A stretch of 64,000 nucleotides of DNA from an uncultured Bacteroidales bacterium (GCA_902801485.1 CADCIP010000008.1:56664-120663), one strand, 5' to 3'. Shown: positions 46,015 to 59,533, numbered from the stretch's first letter. The notes: generated by a model not told the origin, from the letters alone. Numbers and translations are program-made.

Positions 46015-47730
46015 TCAGTACGCCTGTTCATGTACGCCCTTCACAGCACGGCCTGAGGGGTCGTTCAGGTTCTTGAAGGCTTCGTCCCACTCAAGGGCTT
46101 TGGCGGTGGAGCAAGCTACAGAGGCTTCGCTGGGCACACTGCGGGCAGCGCTGTCAGAGGGGAAGTGCTCGGCAAAGATGGAGCGGTAGTAGTACTCCTC
46201 CTTGTTCTTGGGCGGATTGATGGGGAACCGTTCGGCGGCATGAGCCATCTGCTCGTCCGTAACAGCCTCTGAGGTTATCTGCTTCAGGGTATCAATCCAA
46301 CTATAGCCTACGCCGTCGCTGAACTGCTCCTTCTGACGCCATGCCACTGCTTCGGGCAACATATCGGCAAAGGCCTCGCGGACAATTCTTTTCTCCATCG
46401 TTGATCCTGGACACATCTTGGCTTCCGGGTTGGTGCGCATGGCTACATCCAGAAATTCTTTGTCGAGGAACGGCACACGGCCCTCTACGCCCCAGGCAGA
46501 GAGGCTCTTGTTGGCGCGCAGGCAGTCGTAGAGATACAGTTTGGAGAGCTTGCGCACTGTCTCCTCATGAAATTCCCTGGCGTTTGGCGCTTTGTGGAAG
46601 TACAGGTAGCCACCGAAAATCTCATCGGCACCCTCGCCACTGAGTACCATCTTGATGCCCATTGATTTGATGACGCGGGCCAGCAGATACATGGGAGTTG
46701 AGGCACGGACGGTAGTCACATCGTAGGTCTCTATATAGTAGATAACGTCGCGGATGGCATCCAAGCCTTCTTGGATGGTATAGTTGATTTCGTGGTGAAC
46801 GGTGCCGATATGGTCTGCCACCATCTTGGCTTTAGCCAAATCAGGAGCGCCCTTCAGTCCTACAGCAAAGCTATGCAGGCGGGGCCAATAGGCGCGGGTC
46901 TGAGAGTTGTCCTCTATACGGTGCTCACTGAACTTCTCGGCAATGGCAGAGATGACACTGGAATCCAAACCTCCACTGAGTAATACACCATAAGGCACAT
47001 CACTCATCAACTGACGCTTCACGGCAGCTGTAAGACCGTCATGGATGGCATCAACAGAGGCAGGATTATCCTTCACCGCATCATACTCCATCCAATCGCG
47101 TTGGTAATAGCGTTTCATGCAAGGGTCTTTGCTCCAGTAATAATGCCCGGGCAGGAACGGTTCGTAGTGTTCGCACTGACCCTCGAGGGCTTTCAGCTCG
47201 CTGGCAACATATACCGTTCCGTCGCTGTCGTAACCTATATATAAAGGTATAACGCCTATTGGGTCGCGGGCTATCAGGAAGGCATCGCGCTCCTCGTCGT
47301 ACAGCGCAAAGGCGAAGATGCCGTTTAACTGTTCCAGCATCGAACAAATCTTCTCATGAGTAACAAAGTTCCCCTCGCCCACGGGAGAGGGGTTAGGGGT
47401 GAGGCTTCTGTAAAGTGATAAGACCACTTCGCAGTCGCTGCCTGTCTGAAAATCGTACTGACCGGCAAAGCGACGACGAATCTCCTGATGGTTATAAATC
47501 TCACCGTTCACGGCTAGCACCTGCTTACGGTCGGGAGAGAAAAGGGGCTGCCTTCCGCTCTCAGGATCCACGATGCTGAGTCGTTCGTGCGCCAGAATGG
47601 CCGAACCCCCACAATAAATTCCACTCCAGTCGGGTCCGCGGTGGCGGATCTTCTGACTCATCTTCAATGCTTTTTCACGCAGTTCATGCGACTGCTGCCT
47701 GATGTTAAATATGGCTACAATTCCACACAT
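46015..47730 (-). CDS. asnB: Asparagine synthase (glutamine-hydrolysing)
   Basis: 571 residues: class II glutaminase with the N-terminal nucleophile Cys2 ('MCGIVAIF'), then the synthetase domain with the PP-loop 'GVLLSGGLDSSVISAIA'. It converts aspartate, glutamine and ATP to asparagine. Residues 109-126 ('SLTPNPSPVGEGNFVTHE') are a palindromic repeat read in frame within the glutaminase domain; relatives pass directly from 'LSLYR' to 'LNGIFAFALYD'. It follows the carAB fusion by 12 bp on the same strand, so the two are probably one operon. Confidence 0.95.
   Translation of the reverse strand: MCGIVAIFNIRQQSHELREKALKMSQKIRHRGPDWSGIYCGGSAILAHERLSIVDPESGRQPLFSPDRKQVLAVNGEIYNHQEIRRRFAGQYDFQTGSDCEVVLSLYRSLTPNPSPVGEGNFVTHEKICSMLEQLNGIFAFALYDEERDAFLIARDPIGVIPLYIGYDSDGTVYVASELKALEGQCEHYEPFLPGHYYWSKDPCMKRYYQRDWMEYDAVKDNPASVDAIHDGLTAAVKRQLMSDVPYGVLLSGGLDSSVISAIAEKFSEHRIEDNSQTRAYWPRLHSFAVGLKGAPDLAKAKMVADHIGTVHHEINYTIQEGLDAIRDVIYYIETYDVTTVRASTPMYLLARVIKSMGIKMVLSGEGADEIFGGYLYFHKAPNAREFHEETVRKLSKLYLYDCLRANKSLSAWGVEGRVPFLDKEFLDVAMRTNPEAKMCPGSTMEKRIVREAFADMLPEAVAWRQKEQFSDGVGYSWIDTLKQITSEAVTDEQMAHAAERFPINPPKNKEEYYYRSIFAEHFPSDSAARSVPSEASVACSTAKALEWDEAFKNLNDPSGRAVKGVHEQAY
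47353..47406. repeat. GC-rich palindromic element, in frame in asnB
   Basis: The CCCCTCGCCCACGGGAGAGGGG core and the flanking TTAGGGGTGAGGCT are shared with the two copies in carA. Confidence 0.85.
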
Positions 47731-47742
47731 AATTTATGTTTT

Positions 47743-50739
<2,997 letters not shown>

Positions 50740-50742
50740 ATC

Positions 50743-52548
50743 TTATTTCTGTAGCTTTAAATTCTGTTCAACGTAATTTACAAAGGCCTCGTTCACTAAT
50801 TTGTTGCCGCCTGGGGTGGGGTACTGACCGGTAAAGTACCAGTCGCCCTGATGGTCGGGACAGGCAGCATGTAAGCCTTCGATGGTCTGGAAAACAAATT
50901 CCACAGGAGCTTTCATTCCCACCGGACGCAGCATCTCTGCCATCTTGCGGTTGATGTCCTCCACAGTGAAAGGTTTATACAAGGCGCAGACACAATTGCG
51001 CTGTTCTGTCTTTGGCTTGCGCAGTTCTGCATAGCAGGCCTCATAGGTATCGTTGACCAACTGCCAAAGTCCGCGTTCTGTCAGCAGGGCAATGGTAGCA
51101 CGGAAGGCAATGAACTCCTCCAGGCGTGCCATGTCTATGCCATAATAGTCGGGGTAGCGAATCTGGGGTGAGCTGCTTACCATCACAATCTTCTTGGGAT
51201 GCAGACGGTCCAGAATCTTGAAGATGCTCTCCCTTAAGGTAGTGCCGCGAACGATAGAGTCATCGATTATGACCAAGTTGTCTTCGTAGGGGCGTAGCGA
51301 ACCGTAAGTAATATCATAAACATGCGAGGCGAGGTCGTTACGCGATCCGGCCTCTGTTATGAAGGTACGCAATTTGATATCCTTCCACGCCACCTTCTCG
51401 CTGCGTACGCTGAATCCTTTGTTGCGCAGGCCTTCCACCATGCCGTAGAAGGCTACCTCGGCAGTATTGGGGATAAAAGAGAAAACTGTATGCTCGGTGT
51501 CGTTGCCGATGGCTTTCAGGATGGGTTCGGTAAGTTGCTCTCCCAACTGCTTGCGCTCGCGGTAGATGTCACGGTCGGAACCACGACTGAAATAAATCCT
51601 TTCGAAAGAGCAGCGGGCCTGTTGCTTGGCTTCCAGGATGGTCTCCAAACAAGATGTTCCGTTCTTATGGATAATCAGTGCTTTGCCTGCGGGAAGTTCC
51701 TGGACATCCTCCACTTGCAGGTCGAAAGTGGTTTGCAGCACAGCACGCTCGCTGGCAACGGCAATCACCTCGTCGTCTTTATAGAAGAATGCAGGACGGA
51801 TGCCCCAGGGGTCGCGCATAGCAAACATCTCGCCCGAACCTGTCATACCGCACATCACATAGCCGCCGTCGTAGTCGGCCATCGTGGTGCGCAGTACATT
51901 GGCTATCTGCACATTATCCTCGATATAGCGTGTGATATCTGTATTCTCCAAGCCTTTCTCTTTGGCCTCCGTGTAGCAGCGTTCCACCTCGCGGTCCAGA
52001 CGGTGGCCCATCAGTTCCAGTGTGATATACGAGTCGCTATAGATACGTGGTGACTGGCCCTGCTGGACAATCTTGTCGAATATCTCGTCGATGTTGGTCA
52101 TGTTGAAATTGCCGCACAGACACAGGTTCTTGGCCCTCCAGTTGTTACGGCGAAGGAAGGGGTGGACATACTGCAGGCCGCTCTTGCCTGTGGTGGAGTA
52201 GCGCAGGTGACCCATATAGAGTTGAGAATTGAGGATTGAGAATTGAGAATTCTTCATAAAAGAATCATTATCTTCTTTCATCTTCCCATTCCCTAATCGG
52301 TCGAAAATCTCCGTGATGGCATCCTTGCCCAATGCTTTCTCGCGGAACATGTATTCCGTTCCTGCGGCAGCGTCCATGTTAACGCAGGCAATACCCGCAC
52401 CTTCCTGACCGCGGTTGTGCTGTTTCTCCATCATCAGATAGAGTTTGTTCAGGCCATAGGATTGTGTGCCGTATTTCTGATTATAGTAACTCTGCGGTTT
52501 CAGTAGGCGAACCAGTGCCACACCGCACTCGTGTTTCAGTTGTTCCAT
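50743..52548 (-). CDS. purF: Amidophosphoribosyltransferase
   Basis: 601 residues. Class II glutaminase whose nucleophile is Cys8 ('LKHECGVALVRL'), implying a seven-residue propeptide removed during maturation. The PRPP-binding motif is 'LVIIDDSIVRGTTL'. It makes phosphoribosylamine, the first step of purine synthesis. Residues about 97-111 ('FMKNSQFSILNSQLY') contain a heptamer-encoded insertion just before the conserved 'MGHLRYSTTG'. It lies 3 bp before carAB in the same direction. The C-terminal 60 residues resemble the longer Bacteroidota second-type PurF. Confidence 0.92.
   Translation of the reverse strand: MEQLKHECGVALVRLLKPQSYYNQKYGTQSYGLNKLYLMMEKQHNRGQEGAGIACVNMDAAAGTEYMFREKALGKDAITEIFDRLGNGKMKEDNDSFMKNSQFSILNSQLYMGHLRYSTTGKSGLQYVHPFLRRNNWRAKNLCLCGNFNMTNIDEIFDKIVQQGQSPRIYSDSYITLELMGHRLDREVERCYTEAKEKGLENTDITRYIEDNVQIANVLRTTMADYDGGYVMCGMTGSGEMFAMRDPWGIRPAFFYKDDEVIAVASERAVLQTTFDLQVEDVQELPAGKALIIHKNGTSCLETILEAKQQARCSFERIYFSRGSDRDIYRERKQLGEQLTEPILKAIGNDTEHTVFSFIPNTAEVAFYGMVEGLRNKGFSVRSEKVAWKDIKLRTFITEAGSRNDLASHVYDITYGSLRPYEDNLVIIDDSIVRGTTLRESIFKILDRLHPKKIVMVSSSPQIRYPDYYGIDMARLEEFIAFRATIALLTERGLWQLVNDTYEACYAELRKPKTEQRNCVCALYKPFTVEDINRKMAEMLRPVGMKAPVEFVFQTIEGLHAACPDHQGDWYFTGQYPTPGGNKLVNEAFVNYVEQNLKLQK
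52216..52260. repeat. Heptamer array in purF
   Basis: GAGAATT/GAGGATT heptamers encode 'NSQFSILNSQL'. Confidence 0.8.
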
Positions 52549-52560
52549 ATCTCAATTCTT

Positions 52561-52840
52561 AGCGGTTAGTGGTTAGCGGTTAGTGGTTAGCGGTTAGTGG
52601 TTAGCGGTTAGTGGTTAGTGGTTAGTGGTTAGCGGTTAGTGGTTAGCGGTTAGGAGCCCAGCCATGGCTGGAACGTCAACGATAACGTCAACGACAACCT
52701 TTTAACCTATTAGCGGTTAGTGGACCCTTTAAACTCTTAAACTCTTAAACTATTAAACTCTTAAACTTATTAAACTGCCTCTAAACTCTAAACTCTAAAC
52801 TCTAAACTGTAAACGGTAAACCGTAAACCGTAAACTGTTA
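52561..52840. repeat. Composite repeat between purF and pyrG
   Basis: No gene in this 300-bp gap. In order: about twelve GGTTAGC/GGTTAGT heptamers; the 100-bp core element with palindrome CCAGCCATGGCTGG (52658-52671); CTTAAACT octamers; CTCTAAA heptamers (four); CCGTAAA heptamers up to 52840. Confidence 0.9.
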
Positions 52841-52851
52841 GCACATAATTT

Positions 52852-54537
<1,686 letters not shown>

Positions 54538-54567
54538 TTATTCATTACAATTTGATTAAAACTGCCG

Positions 54568-54598
54568 CAAAGGTATAGCTTTTTGTTAAATAACCAAA
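54568..54598 (-). promoter_or_regulatory. Promoter of pyrG
   Basis: Minus strand -33 TTTG (54595-54598), 19 bp, -7 TACCTTTG (54568-54575). This is the only good promoter upstream of the pyrG-purF-carAB-asnB run that I saw. Confidence 0.8.
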
Positions 54599-54662
54599 AG
54601 AAAACGATGCAAAAAGATAAGTAAAATGCAAAATATTTGATAAATAACCAAAAAAGCAAAGA

Positions 54663-54690
54663 CAAGCATGGGGTCTTGACCCCAAACTTG
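54663..54690 (-). terminator. Terminator of the outer-membrane protein gene
   Basis: Stem TGGGGTC/GACCCCA with a 2-nt loop and an outer CAAG/CTTG pair, followed on the minus strand by a T-rich run; 27 bp after the stop. Confidence 0.65.
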
Positions 54691-54717
54691 CCTTCAAAGT
54701 GTTATCCTTGTTGAAAT

Positions 54718-55464
54718 TTAAATGTGGAATCCCAGTCCGCAAAGCATGTAAAGTTTTCCATTGTCTGGGTTGGCATTCAGGCCAACGAAAACGGGCAGAT
54801 GATACTTCTGCTTAATCAGGAAATCCTTAGTGGCCTTTAACCCCACATTGGTGCAGGCAAAGCAGCCGTTGCCATAGGTGGTGGTGGCCCAGGGGGAAAT
54901 GCCGACGGAACCTTCCCATTCGAGCTTGGCCAGACGGAAGGGGGCTTTCAGTTCGAAGTAGCTGCTGTAAGCACGATTCAGGCTGTTGTTCAGACCATCG
55001 TCGCCCGCAAAGTTGGTGTACCAGGTAGCTGAGAGGAAACCGAAGTCGTAGCCGATGAATCCTTCCCAGAGATGGGTGGTCTTTCCGGATTTGTACTGGA
55101 AGTAGCTGCCTCTGCCAAACCAATAGTCCGTCAGACCGACCGTAAAGCCCTTTGTGCTATAGCTGAGGGTGAGATCCAGTTCCTTGGTGTCCTCGGCGCG
55201 GAATCCTACACTTCCCCAGGCGGCGAGGCTAAGCCCCTTCCATTCAACGCCAAGGGTAGGTTGCAGGCTTACGTTTCCCAAATCCTGACCACGCCAAATG
55301 TATTGGTTGACGAAGTCTATGCCAATGGTTGCTGTTACTGGGCCCAGCTTCAGCCCCTCACTTTCCGGGAGGGGAGTAGTATCCTGAGCGGAAATGGGTG
55401 TTGATACGGATAATATGGTCACTAGCCTTATGGCAATAGAGCCTACTTTAGATATAGCTTTCAT
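54718..55464 (-). CDS. Outer-membrane beta-barrel protein, nitrogen-cluster associated
   Basis: From the ATG at 55464 this gives 248 residues with signal peptide 'MKAISKVGSIAIRLVTILSVSTPISAQ'. Upstream in-frame codons to 55674 are only a 12-bp tandem repeat read as 'SYLTSYLTS' and are rejected as coding. Alternating hydrophobic strands ('VNQYIWRGQDLGNVSLQPTLGVEWKG', 'DLTLSYSTKGFTVGLTDYWF') suggest a barrel, and the end 'MLCGLGFHI' fits one. It lies downstream of glnK-amtB; a porin for ammonium or another nitrogen source is a guess from context. A palindromic element gives 'PLPESEGLKL' after the signal peptide. Confidence 0.78.
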   Translation of the reverse strand: MKAISKVGSIAIRLVTILSVSTPISAQDTTPLPESEGLKLGPVTATIGIDFVNQYIWRGQDLGNVSLQPTLGVEWKGLSLAAWGSVGFRAEDTKELDLTLSYSTKGFTVGLTDYWFGRGSYFQYKSGKTTHLWEGFIGYDFGFLSATWYTNFAGDDGLNNSLNRAYSSYFELKAPFRLAKLEWEGSVGISPWATTTYGNGCFACTNVGLKATKDFLIKQKYHLPVFVGLNANPDNGKLYMLCGLGFHI

Positions 55465-55506
55465 AAGATTTTTTTTTAAATGATTAACTGAAATATAAGA
55501 AATATA

Positions 55507-55590
55507 ATAGGAAGTTAAATAGGAAGTTAAATAGGAAGTTAAATAGGAAGTTAAATAGGAAGTTAAATAGGAAGTTAAATAGGAAGTTAT
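55507..55590. repeat. ATAGGAAGTTAA 12-bp tandem repeat (7 units)
   Basis: Seven head-to-tail copies, the last with one change, 43-126 bp upstream of the outer-membrane protein start. Inverted partial copies (TTAACTTCCT, CTATTTAACTTC) lie at 55652-55692, so the region could fold into a large hairpin. Confidence 0.92.
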
Positions 55591-55734
55591 AAAAGGACAA
55601 TACCATATAGGCAGACAGCATCCAAATCTATCGTCCAGCCAACTCGTTGGCTTAACTTCCTGCGCGTAGCGCATAACTCCCTATTTAACTTCATCTTATT
55701 ACTTCAGAAACTTAAATGATTAATAATTTGGGGG

Positions 55735-55932
55735 TTAGCGGTTAGGAGCCCAGCCATGGCTGGAACGTCAACGATAACGTCAACGACAACCTTTTAACCT
55801 ATTAGCGGTTAGTGGGCCCTTTAAACTCTTAAACTCTTAAACTCTTAAACTCATAAACTCTTAAACTCTTAAACTTATTAAACTCTTAAACTTATTAAAC
55901 TGACTCTCAACTCTAAACTCTCAACTCTAAAC
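55735..55932. repeat. Composite repeat between the outer-membrane protein gene and amtB
   Basis: A second copy of the 100-bp core element (CCAGCCATGGCTGG palindrome, AACGTCAACGA repeats), then CTTAAACT octamers and CTCTCAA/CTCTAAA heptamers. No gene here. Confidence 0.88.
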
Positions 55933-55951
55933 TTTACAAATCACTCTTCAC

Positions 55952-57208
55952 TTAATTATAGCACAACTCTCCGTGCTCATAAACATCCAGACCCTCGTCC
56001 TCGATGCGAGCAGGAACACGCAATCCGTGAATCTTCTTGATAGTGAAGAACAGGATAATACCGCAGGCGGCAGCCCAGAGGTCAATCATCAGAATGCCAA
56101 AGCACTCGGCTCCGAAGAAACCCCATCCGTGGCCATACAGAGCGCCGTTGCTGGTAGAGAGCAGACCTGTAAGCAATGTGCCCAGGATTCCGCATACACC
56201 ATGAACAGAGCTTGCACCTACGGGGTCGTCGATGTGCAGGACGTGATCGATAAACTCGATAGAGAATACCAAAACGGTACCACAGATAAAACCGATAATC
56301 ACGGCACCTACGGGTGAAACCAGGTCGCAACCGGCTGTGATGCCAACTAAGCCAGCCAGCACGCCATTCAGGGTTAGCGAGAATGAAGGTTTCTTGTATT
56401 TCAGCCATGTAAGGAACATGGTGGCAACGCCGCCGGCTGCAGCAGCCAGGTTGGTTGTCAGGAATACATGGCAGATTGCCGTGCGGTTAACGGCGCCAGA
56501 GGCGGCCAACTGAGAACCGGGATTGAATCCGAACCATCCCATCCATAGGATGAATACACCCAAGGCGGCCAATGTCAGAGAGTGGCCGGGGATGGCACGG
56601 CTCTTACCGTCCTTTCCGTATTTTCCGCGACGGGGACCTAATGCGATAGCGCCAATCAGTGCCAGAACGCCGCCCACGCTATGTACGATGGCAGATCCGG
56701 CAAAGTCGTGGAACACAGCGCCAAAGGTCTGCATCATAAATCCGTCGGCAGCATCGTTGCAAAGCCATCCGCCACCCCAAGTCCAGTGGCCCTCGATGGG
56801 GTAGATTAGCAGCGAGATGATAGCGCTGTAAATAACGTACATCGAGAACTTGGTGCGTTCGGCCATCGCACCACTTACAATCGTAGCAGCTGTAGCGCAG
56901 AATACGGTTTCGAAAATCAGAAAGCCCTCTACGGGTAACTCGCCACTATAAAAACTCAGGTCGCCCCAGTTGGGCAGACCGATAAAACCGCCCAGCGTGT
57001 CGCTTCCGAACATAAGGCCAAAGCCTACCAGCCAGAACAGCAGCGAGCCGAACATAAAATCAACAAAGTTCTTGAACAGGATGTTGGCGGTGTTCTTGCT
57101 GCGCGTGAAACCTGCCTCGCACAGCGCAAACCCCGGCTGCATAAAGAATACCAGCATAGCGGCCAATAACATCCAAACAGTATCTAATGATAATGATAAA
57201 GTATCCAT
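55952..57208 (-). CDS. amtB: Ammonium transporter
   Basis: 418 residues with eleven expected membrane segments. Signature elements are 'LVGFGLMFGSDTLGGFIGLPNWG', 'FDFAGS'-like 'FHDFAGSAIVHSVGG' and the twin-His region 'DDPVGASSVHGVCGILGTL'. It moves ammonium/ammonia across the inner membrane. Its partner P-II gene lies 119 bp upstream in the same direction; the gap holds two palindromic elements. Confidence 0.96.
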   Translation of the reverse strand: MDTLSLSLDTVWMLLAAMLVFFMQPGFALCEAGFTRSKNTANILFKNFVDFMFGSLLFWLVGFGLMFGSDTLGGFIGLPNWGDLSFYSGELPVEGFLIFETVFCATAATIVSGAMAERTKFSMYVIYSAIISLLIYPIEGHWTWGGGWLCNDAADGFMMQTFGAVFHDFAGSAIVHSVGGVLALIGAIALGPRRGKYGKDGKSRAIPGHSLTLAALGVFILWMGWFGFNPGSQLAASGAVNRTAICHVFLTTNLAAAAGGVATMFLTWLKYKKPSFSLTLNGVLAGLVGITAGCDLVSPVGAVIIGFICGTVLVFSIEFIDHVLHIDDPVGASSVHGVCGILGTLLTGLLSTSNGALYGHGWGFFGAECFGILMIDLWAAACGIILFFTIKKIHGLRVPARIEDEGLDVYEHGELCYN

Positions 57209-57210
57209 AA

Positions 57211-57332
57211 TATAGCCCCCCCTCTTATCCCCCCTTTAGGGGGAAGACCATTACAGGGGCACGGGTCTTTTGTTTGTTATTCCTTATACATCTCCTCACC
57301 CAAAGGGGGAGGTTGGGAGGGGGCTTCCTATT
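57211..57332. repeat. Two GC-rich palindromic elements between glnK and amtB
   Basis: CCCCTCTTATCCCCCCTTTA with GGGGGAAG (57211-57245) and CTCACCCAAAGGGGGAGG (57291-57332). Confidence 0.7.
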
Positions 57333-57675
57333 TCTTATCCCTCAAAACAGTATCGCCATGCTCGCCGGTTCGGATGCTCCATGTGTCAATCATTTCGCTC
57401 ACGAAGATGCGCCCGTCGCCGACTTCGCCTGTGTGTGCCGTTTCTGTAATTACCTTGATGGTAGGCTCCAAGAGCTGGTCGCGGCAGACGATGGTTATTG
57501 CTACACGCTCGATGACATCAGTCGAATACTGCACGCCACGGTAGATGCGTTCCTGTCGGCTCTGACCGATTCCGTGTACGTCGTGATACTCGAACCAGTC
57601 GATGTCCGAACTGAGCAACGCTTCTTTCACATCCTCAAACTTTGTCTTTCGGATAATTGCTTCAATCTTTTTCAT
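57328..57675 (-). CDS. glnK: P-II family nitrogen regulatory protein
   Basis: 115 residues. The T-loop has Tyr50 in 'YRGVQY', equivalent to the uridylylated Tyr51, and 'EVGDGRIFVSEM' is the ATP/2-oxoglutarate-binding B-loop. It senses 2-oxoglutarate and blocks AmtB when nitrogen is plentiful. First gene of the glnK-amtB operon; a consensus promoter lies just upstream. Confidence 0.95.
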   Translation of the reverse strand: MKKIEAIIRKTKFEDVKEALLSSDIDWFEYHDVHGIGQSRQERIYRGVQYSTDVIERVAITIVCRDQLLEPTIKVITETAHTGEVGDGRIFVSEMIDTWSIRTGEHGDTVLRDKK

Positions 57676-57730
57676 ACCTTAATGTTTAATAAATGAGCGT
57701 CCTTATTGTCACATTGCAATGATTTCGGTG

Positions 57731-57763
57731 CAAAGGTATTACATTTTGCAAGTATTAGACAAA
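57731..57763 (-). promoter_or_regulatory. Promoter of glnK-amtB
   Basis: Minus strand -33 TTTG (57760-57763), 21 bp, -7 TACCTTTG (57731-57738). Confidence 0.82.
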
Positions 57764-57829
57764 TTTTACTTGCATTTTGTGTTGTATATAATGCTATTTG
57801 TTGACATAAATCAAGAAAATACGGTAAAA

Positions 57830-57868
57830 GAGCCGCCGGTATCCATCATCATCGGATATCGGCGGCTC
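57830..57868 (-). terminator. Hairpin downstream of mcrC
   Basis: 15-bp stem with one G-U pair (57830-57844 with 57854-57868) followed on the minus strand by TTTTACC; a possible end of the mcrBC transcript. Confidence 0.6.
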
Positions 57869-57892
57869 ATCATAGGGGAGAGAGTGTCTTCC

Positions 57893-58155
57893 CGCAGCCA
57901 TCAGACATCATCCCTCAGCCATCATACATCAGCCCTCAGCCATCATACATCAGCCCTCTTACATCAGACATCATCTAATTCTTCATCCCAATATGCCTGT
58001 TCATCCTCTGAACCGTGAACCCTTAACCCTTAACCATGAACCATAATTTGTACTATTACAGCAATTATTATCCACATAAGCTATTAATTTATTTACCAAA
58101 TGTGACAGTGACTGACCTTGTCACCTCTTCAGCCCTCAGACTTCAGCCCTCAGAT
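57893..58155. repeat. CAGCCAT, TGAACCC and CTTCAGC heptamer arrays
   Basis: 57893-57977 has eleven heptamers (CAGCCAT, CATACAT, CAGCCCT, CAGACAT); 58010-58045 has TGAACCG/TTAACCC heptamers; 58130-58155 has CTTCAGC/CCTCAGA. There is no gene between glnK and mcrC. Confidence 0.85.
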
Positions 58156-58207
58156 ATCGTGAATCTTGAACCATAAGTTCTGTCCCCTTGACTCTGTTCT
58201 GCTGCAA

Positions 58208-59533
58208 TCACAGATTCAATGAATTAATAAATGTTGCTTCCATTATTTTCATCTCATCACAGAAATCAGCATACGAAGATGCCTTTTTACTTATTTCAAT
58301 ACCATATATGGACATCGTAGAGGCACTATCTTTTAGACGTGAAGTTGGAACTGTCACCTGTTTTTGTGCTAATGGTGCAATAAAGCCTCCCTTAGTCGCC
58401 TTACGATTGTTCATGTATGCTATTACCTGATGAACATCGTCACGACCAACCTTTGACACTTTCTCATAGCTTTCCAGCCTTTTATATTTTGCATCCAGGA
58501 CGATGTCATCTTTGTAGAAATCCGGATAACGTACCCCGCTATGGTCGTCAAAGAGATAGATTCGGCCTTTACCTTGCTTATTCCGTGAATGTATAAATCC
58601 ATACTCCTCCAAGATGGTGTTCACATATTCTTCCCACAACCAAGCGCCATCAAACAGGATACCATAAATTTCATCTTCACTTTCTCCATACTTCACCTCT
58701 TCCATTCTTAGAATTTGTAGGCAGAGCAATTGAAGCGGCCTGTATTCTGTATAATAGGGATGTACCTTAGAACGAAGATTCTTATTTACAATATTTCTTC
58801 GTTCATTCTTATTATATGAGGGCGTATTTTCAATAATGGTTTCTACATTCTCTTTAGTTTCTCTATCTATGTCAAGAGCTGCCTGACCATACCTTTTGGT
58901 CTTCATAAACTCGATGGTATGCCTGATAAGCTCTGTCATATTATTATCACGGCTATATTCGCGAGTTGAATATGCTACATTCCCAGAGAAAGGTATATTC
59001 CGCGCTATATGTCTTCCGATATCAATAGTCCCCCTAAGGTTTGCATCGTTATGCCTAAAGTTCCTATACTCACGGTAAACACCTTGCCTTAATGCTGCTT
59101 TCAGGAAATAAGGGAACATAAACATTATGAAATCGAATATATCTTCCTGCTCGCTGTTGTGATTCAAATCGAACAGATTGAACGACAACACCTTCTGTAA
59201 CATATAATGCAAGAAATAGTCATCTCTTCCCTTATCAAAACGCGATTGGATTTTTATCTGCAGATTACCTACACCGATGAAGCCCATTATGTTTCCTGTG
59301 ACAATGCGGACCTTTTCATGATTAGCTGTTGTCTGGATTTTCAAAATAGGTGACAATCCTATCTTGTCCTCAGACGAATCGATGTTTTCCGGGAATACAA
59401 GGAGGCCTTCATTCTCCTTACATAAATCATAAATCGACTTGTCTGAGATGGGATATAATGCTTCTATATCTTTACTTAGATACGTTTTAGCATTATCTTC
59501 TCGGTTGTAATTATCTGTCAGATTAATCCTCAT
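58208..59533 (-). CDS. mcrC: McrC-type subunit of type IV restriction system
   Basis: 441 residues. N-terminal McrC domain, then a PD-(D/E)xK nuclease with 'VRYPDFYKDDIVLDAKYKR' (Asp347-Ala-Lys349) and, downstream, 'DDVHQVIAYMNNRKATKGGFIAPL'. McrC stimulates McrB GTPase and cuts DNA with modified cytosine. Its start overlaps the end of mcrB by 11 bp. Confidence 0.94.
   Translation of the reverse strand: MRINLTDNYNREDNAKTYLSKDIEALYPISDKSIYDLCKENEGLLVFPENIDSSEDKIGLSPILKIQTTANHEKVRIVTGNIMGFIGVGNLQIKIQSRFDKGRDDYFLHYMLQKVLSFNLFDLNHNSEQEDIFDFIMFMFPYFLKAALRQGVYREYRNFRHNDANLRGTIDIGRHIARNIPFSGNVAYSTREYSRDNNMTELIRHTIEFMKTKRYGQAALDIDRETKENVETIIENTPSYNKNERRNIVNKNLRSKVHPYYTEYRPLQLLCLQILRMEEVKYGESEDEIYGILFDGAWLWEEYVNTILEEYGFIHSRNKQGKGRIYLFDDHSGVRYPDFYKDDIVLDAKYKRLESYEKVSKVGRDDVHQVIAYMNNRKATKGGFIAPLAQKQVTVPTSRLKDSASTMSIYGIEISKKASSYADFCDEMKIMEATFINSLNL

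Noticed and set aside
52561-52840. Possible telomere-like or CRISPR repeat
   Set aside because: Several different heptamers follow each other without spacers; there are no cas genes in the window and the position is internal.
55465-55674. N-terminal extension of the outer-membrane protein
   Set aside because: It consists of a 12-bp repeat and a repeat-like leader read in frame; a proper signal peptide begins at 55464.
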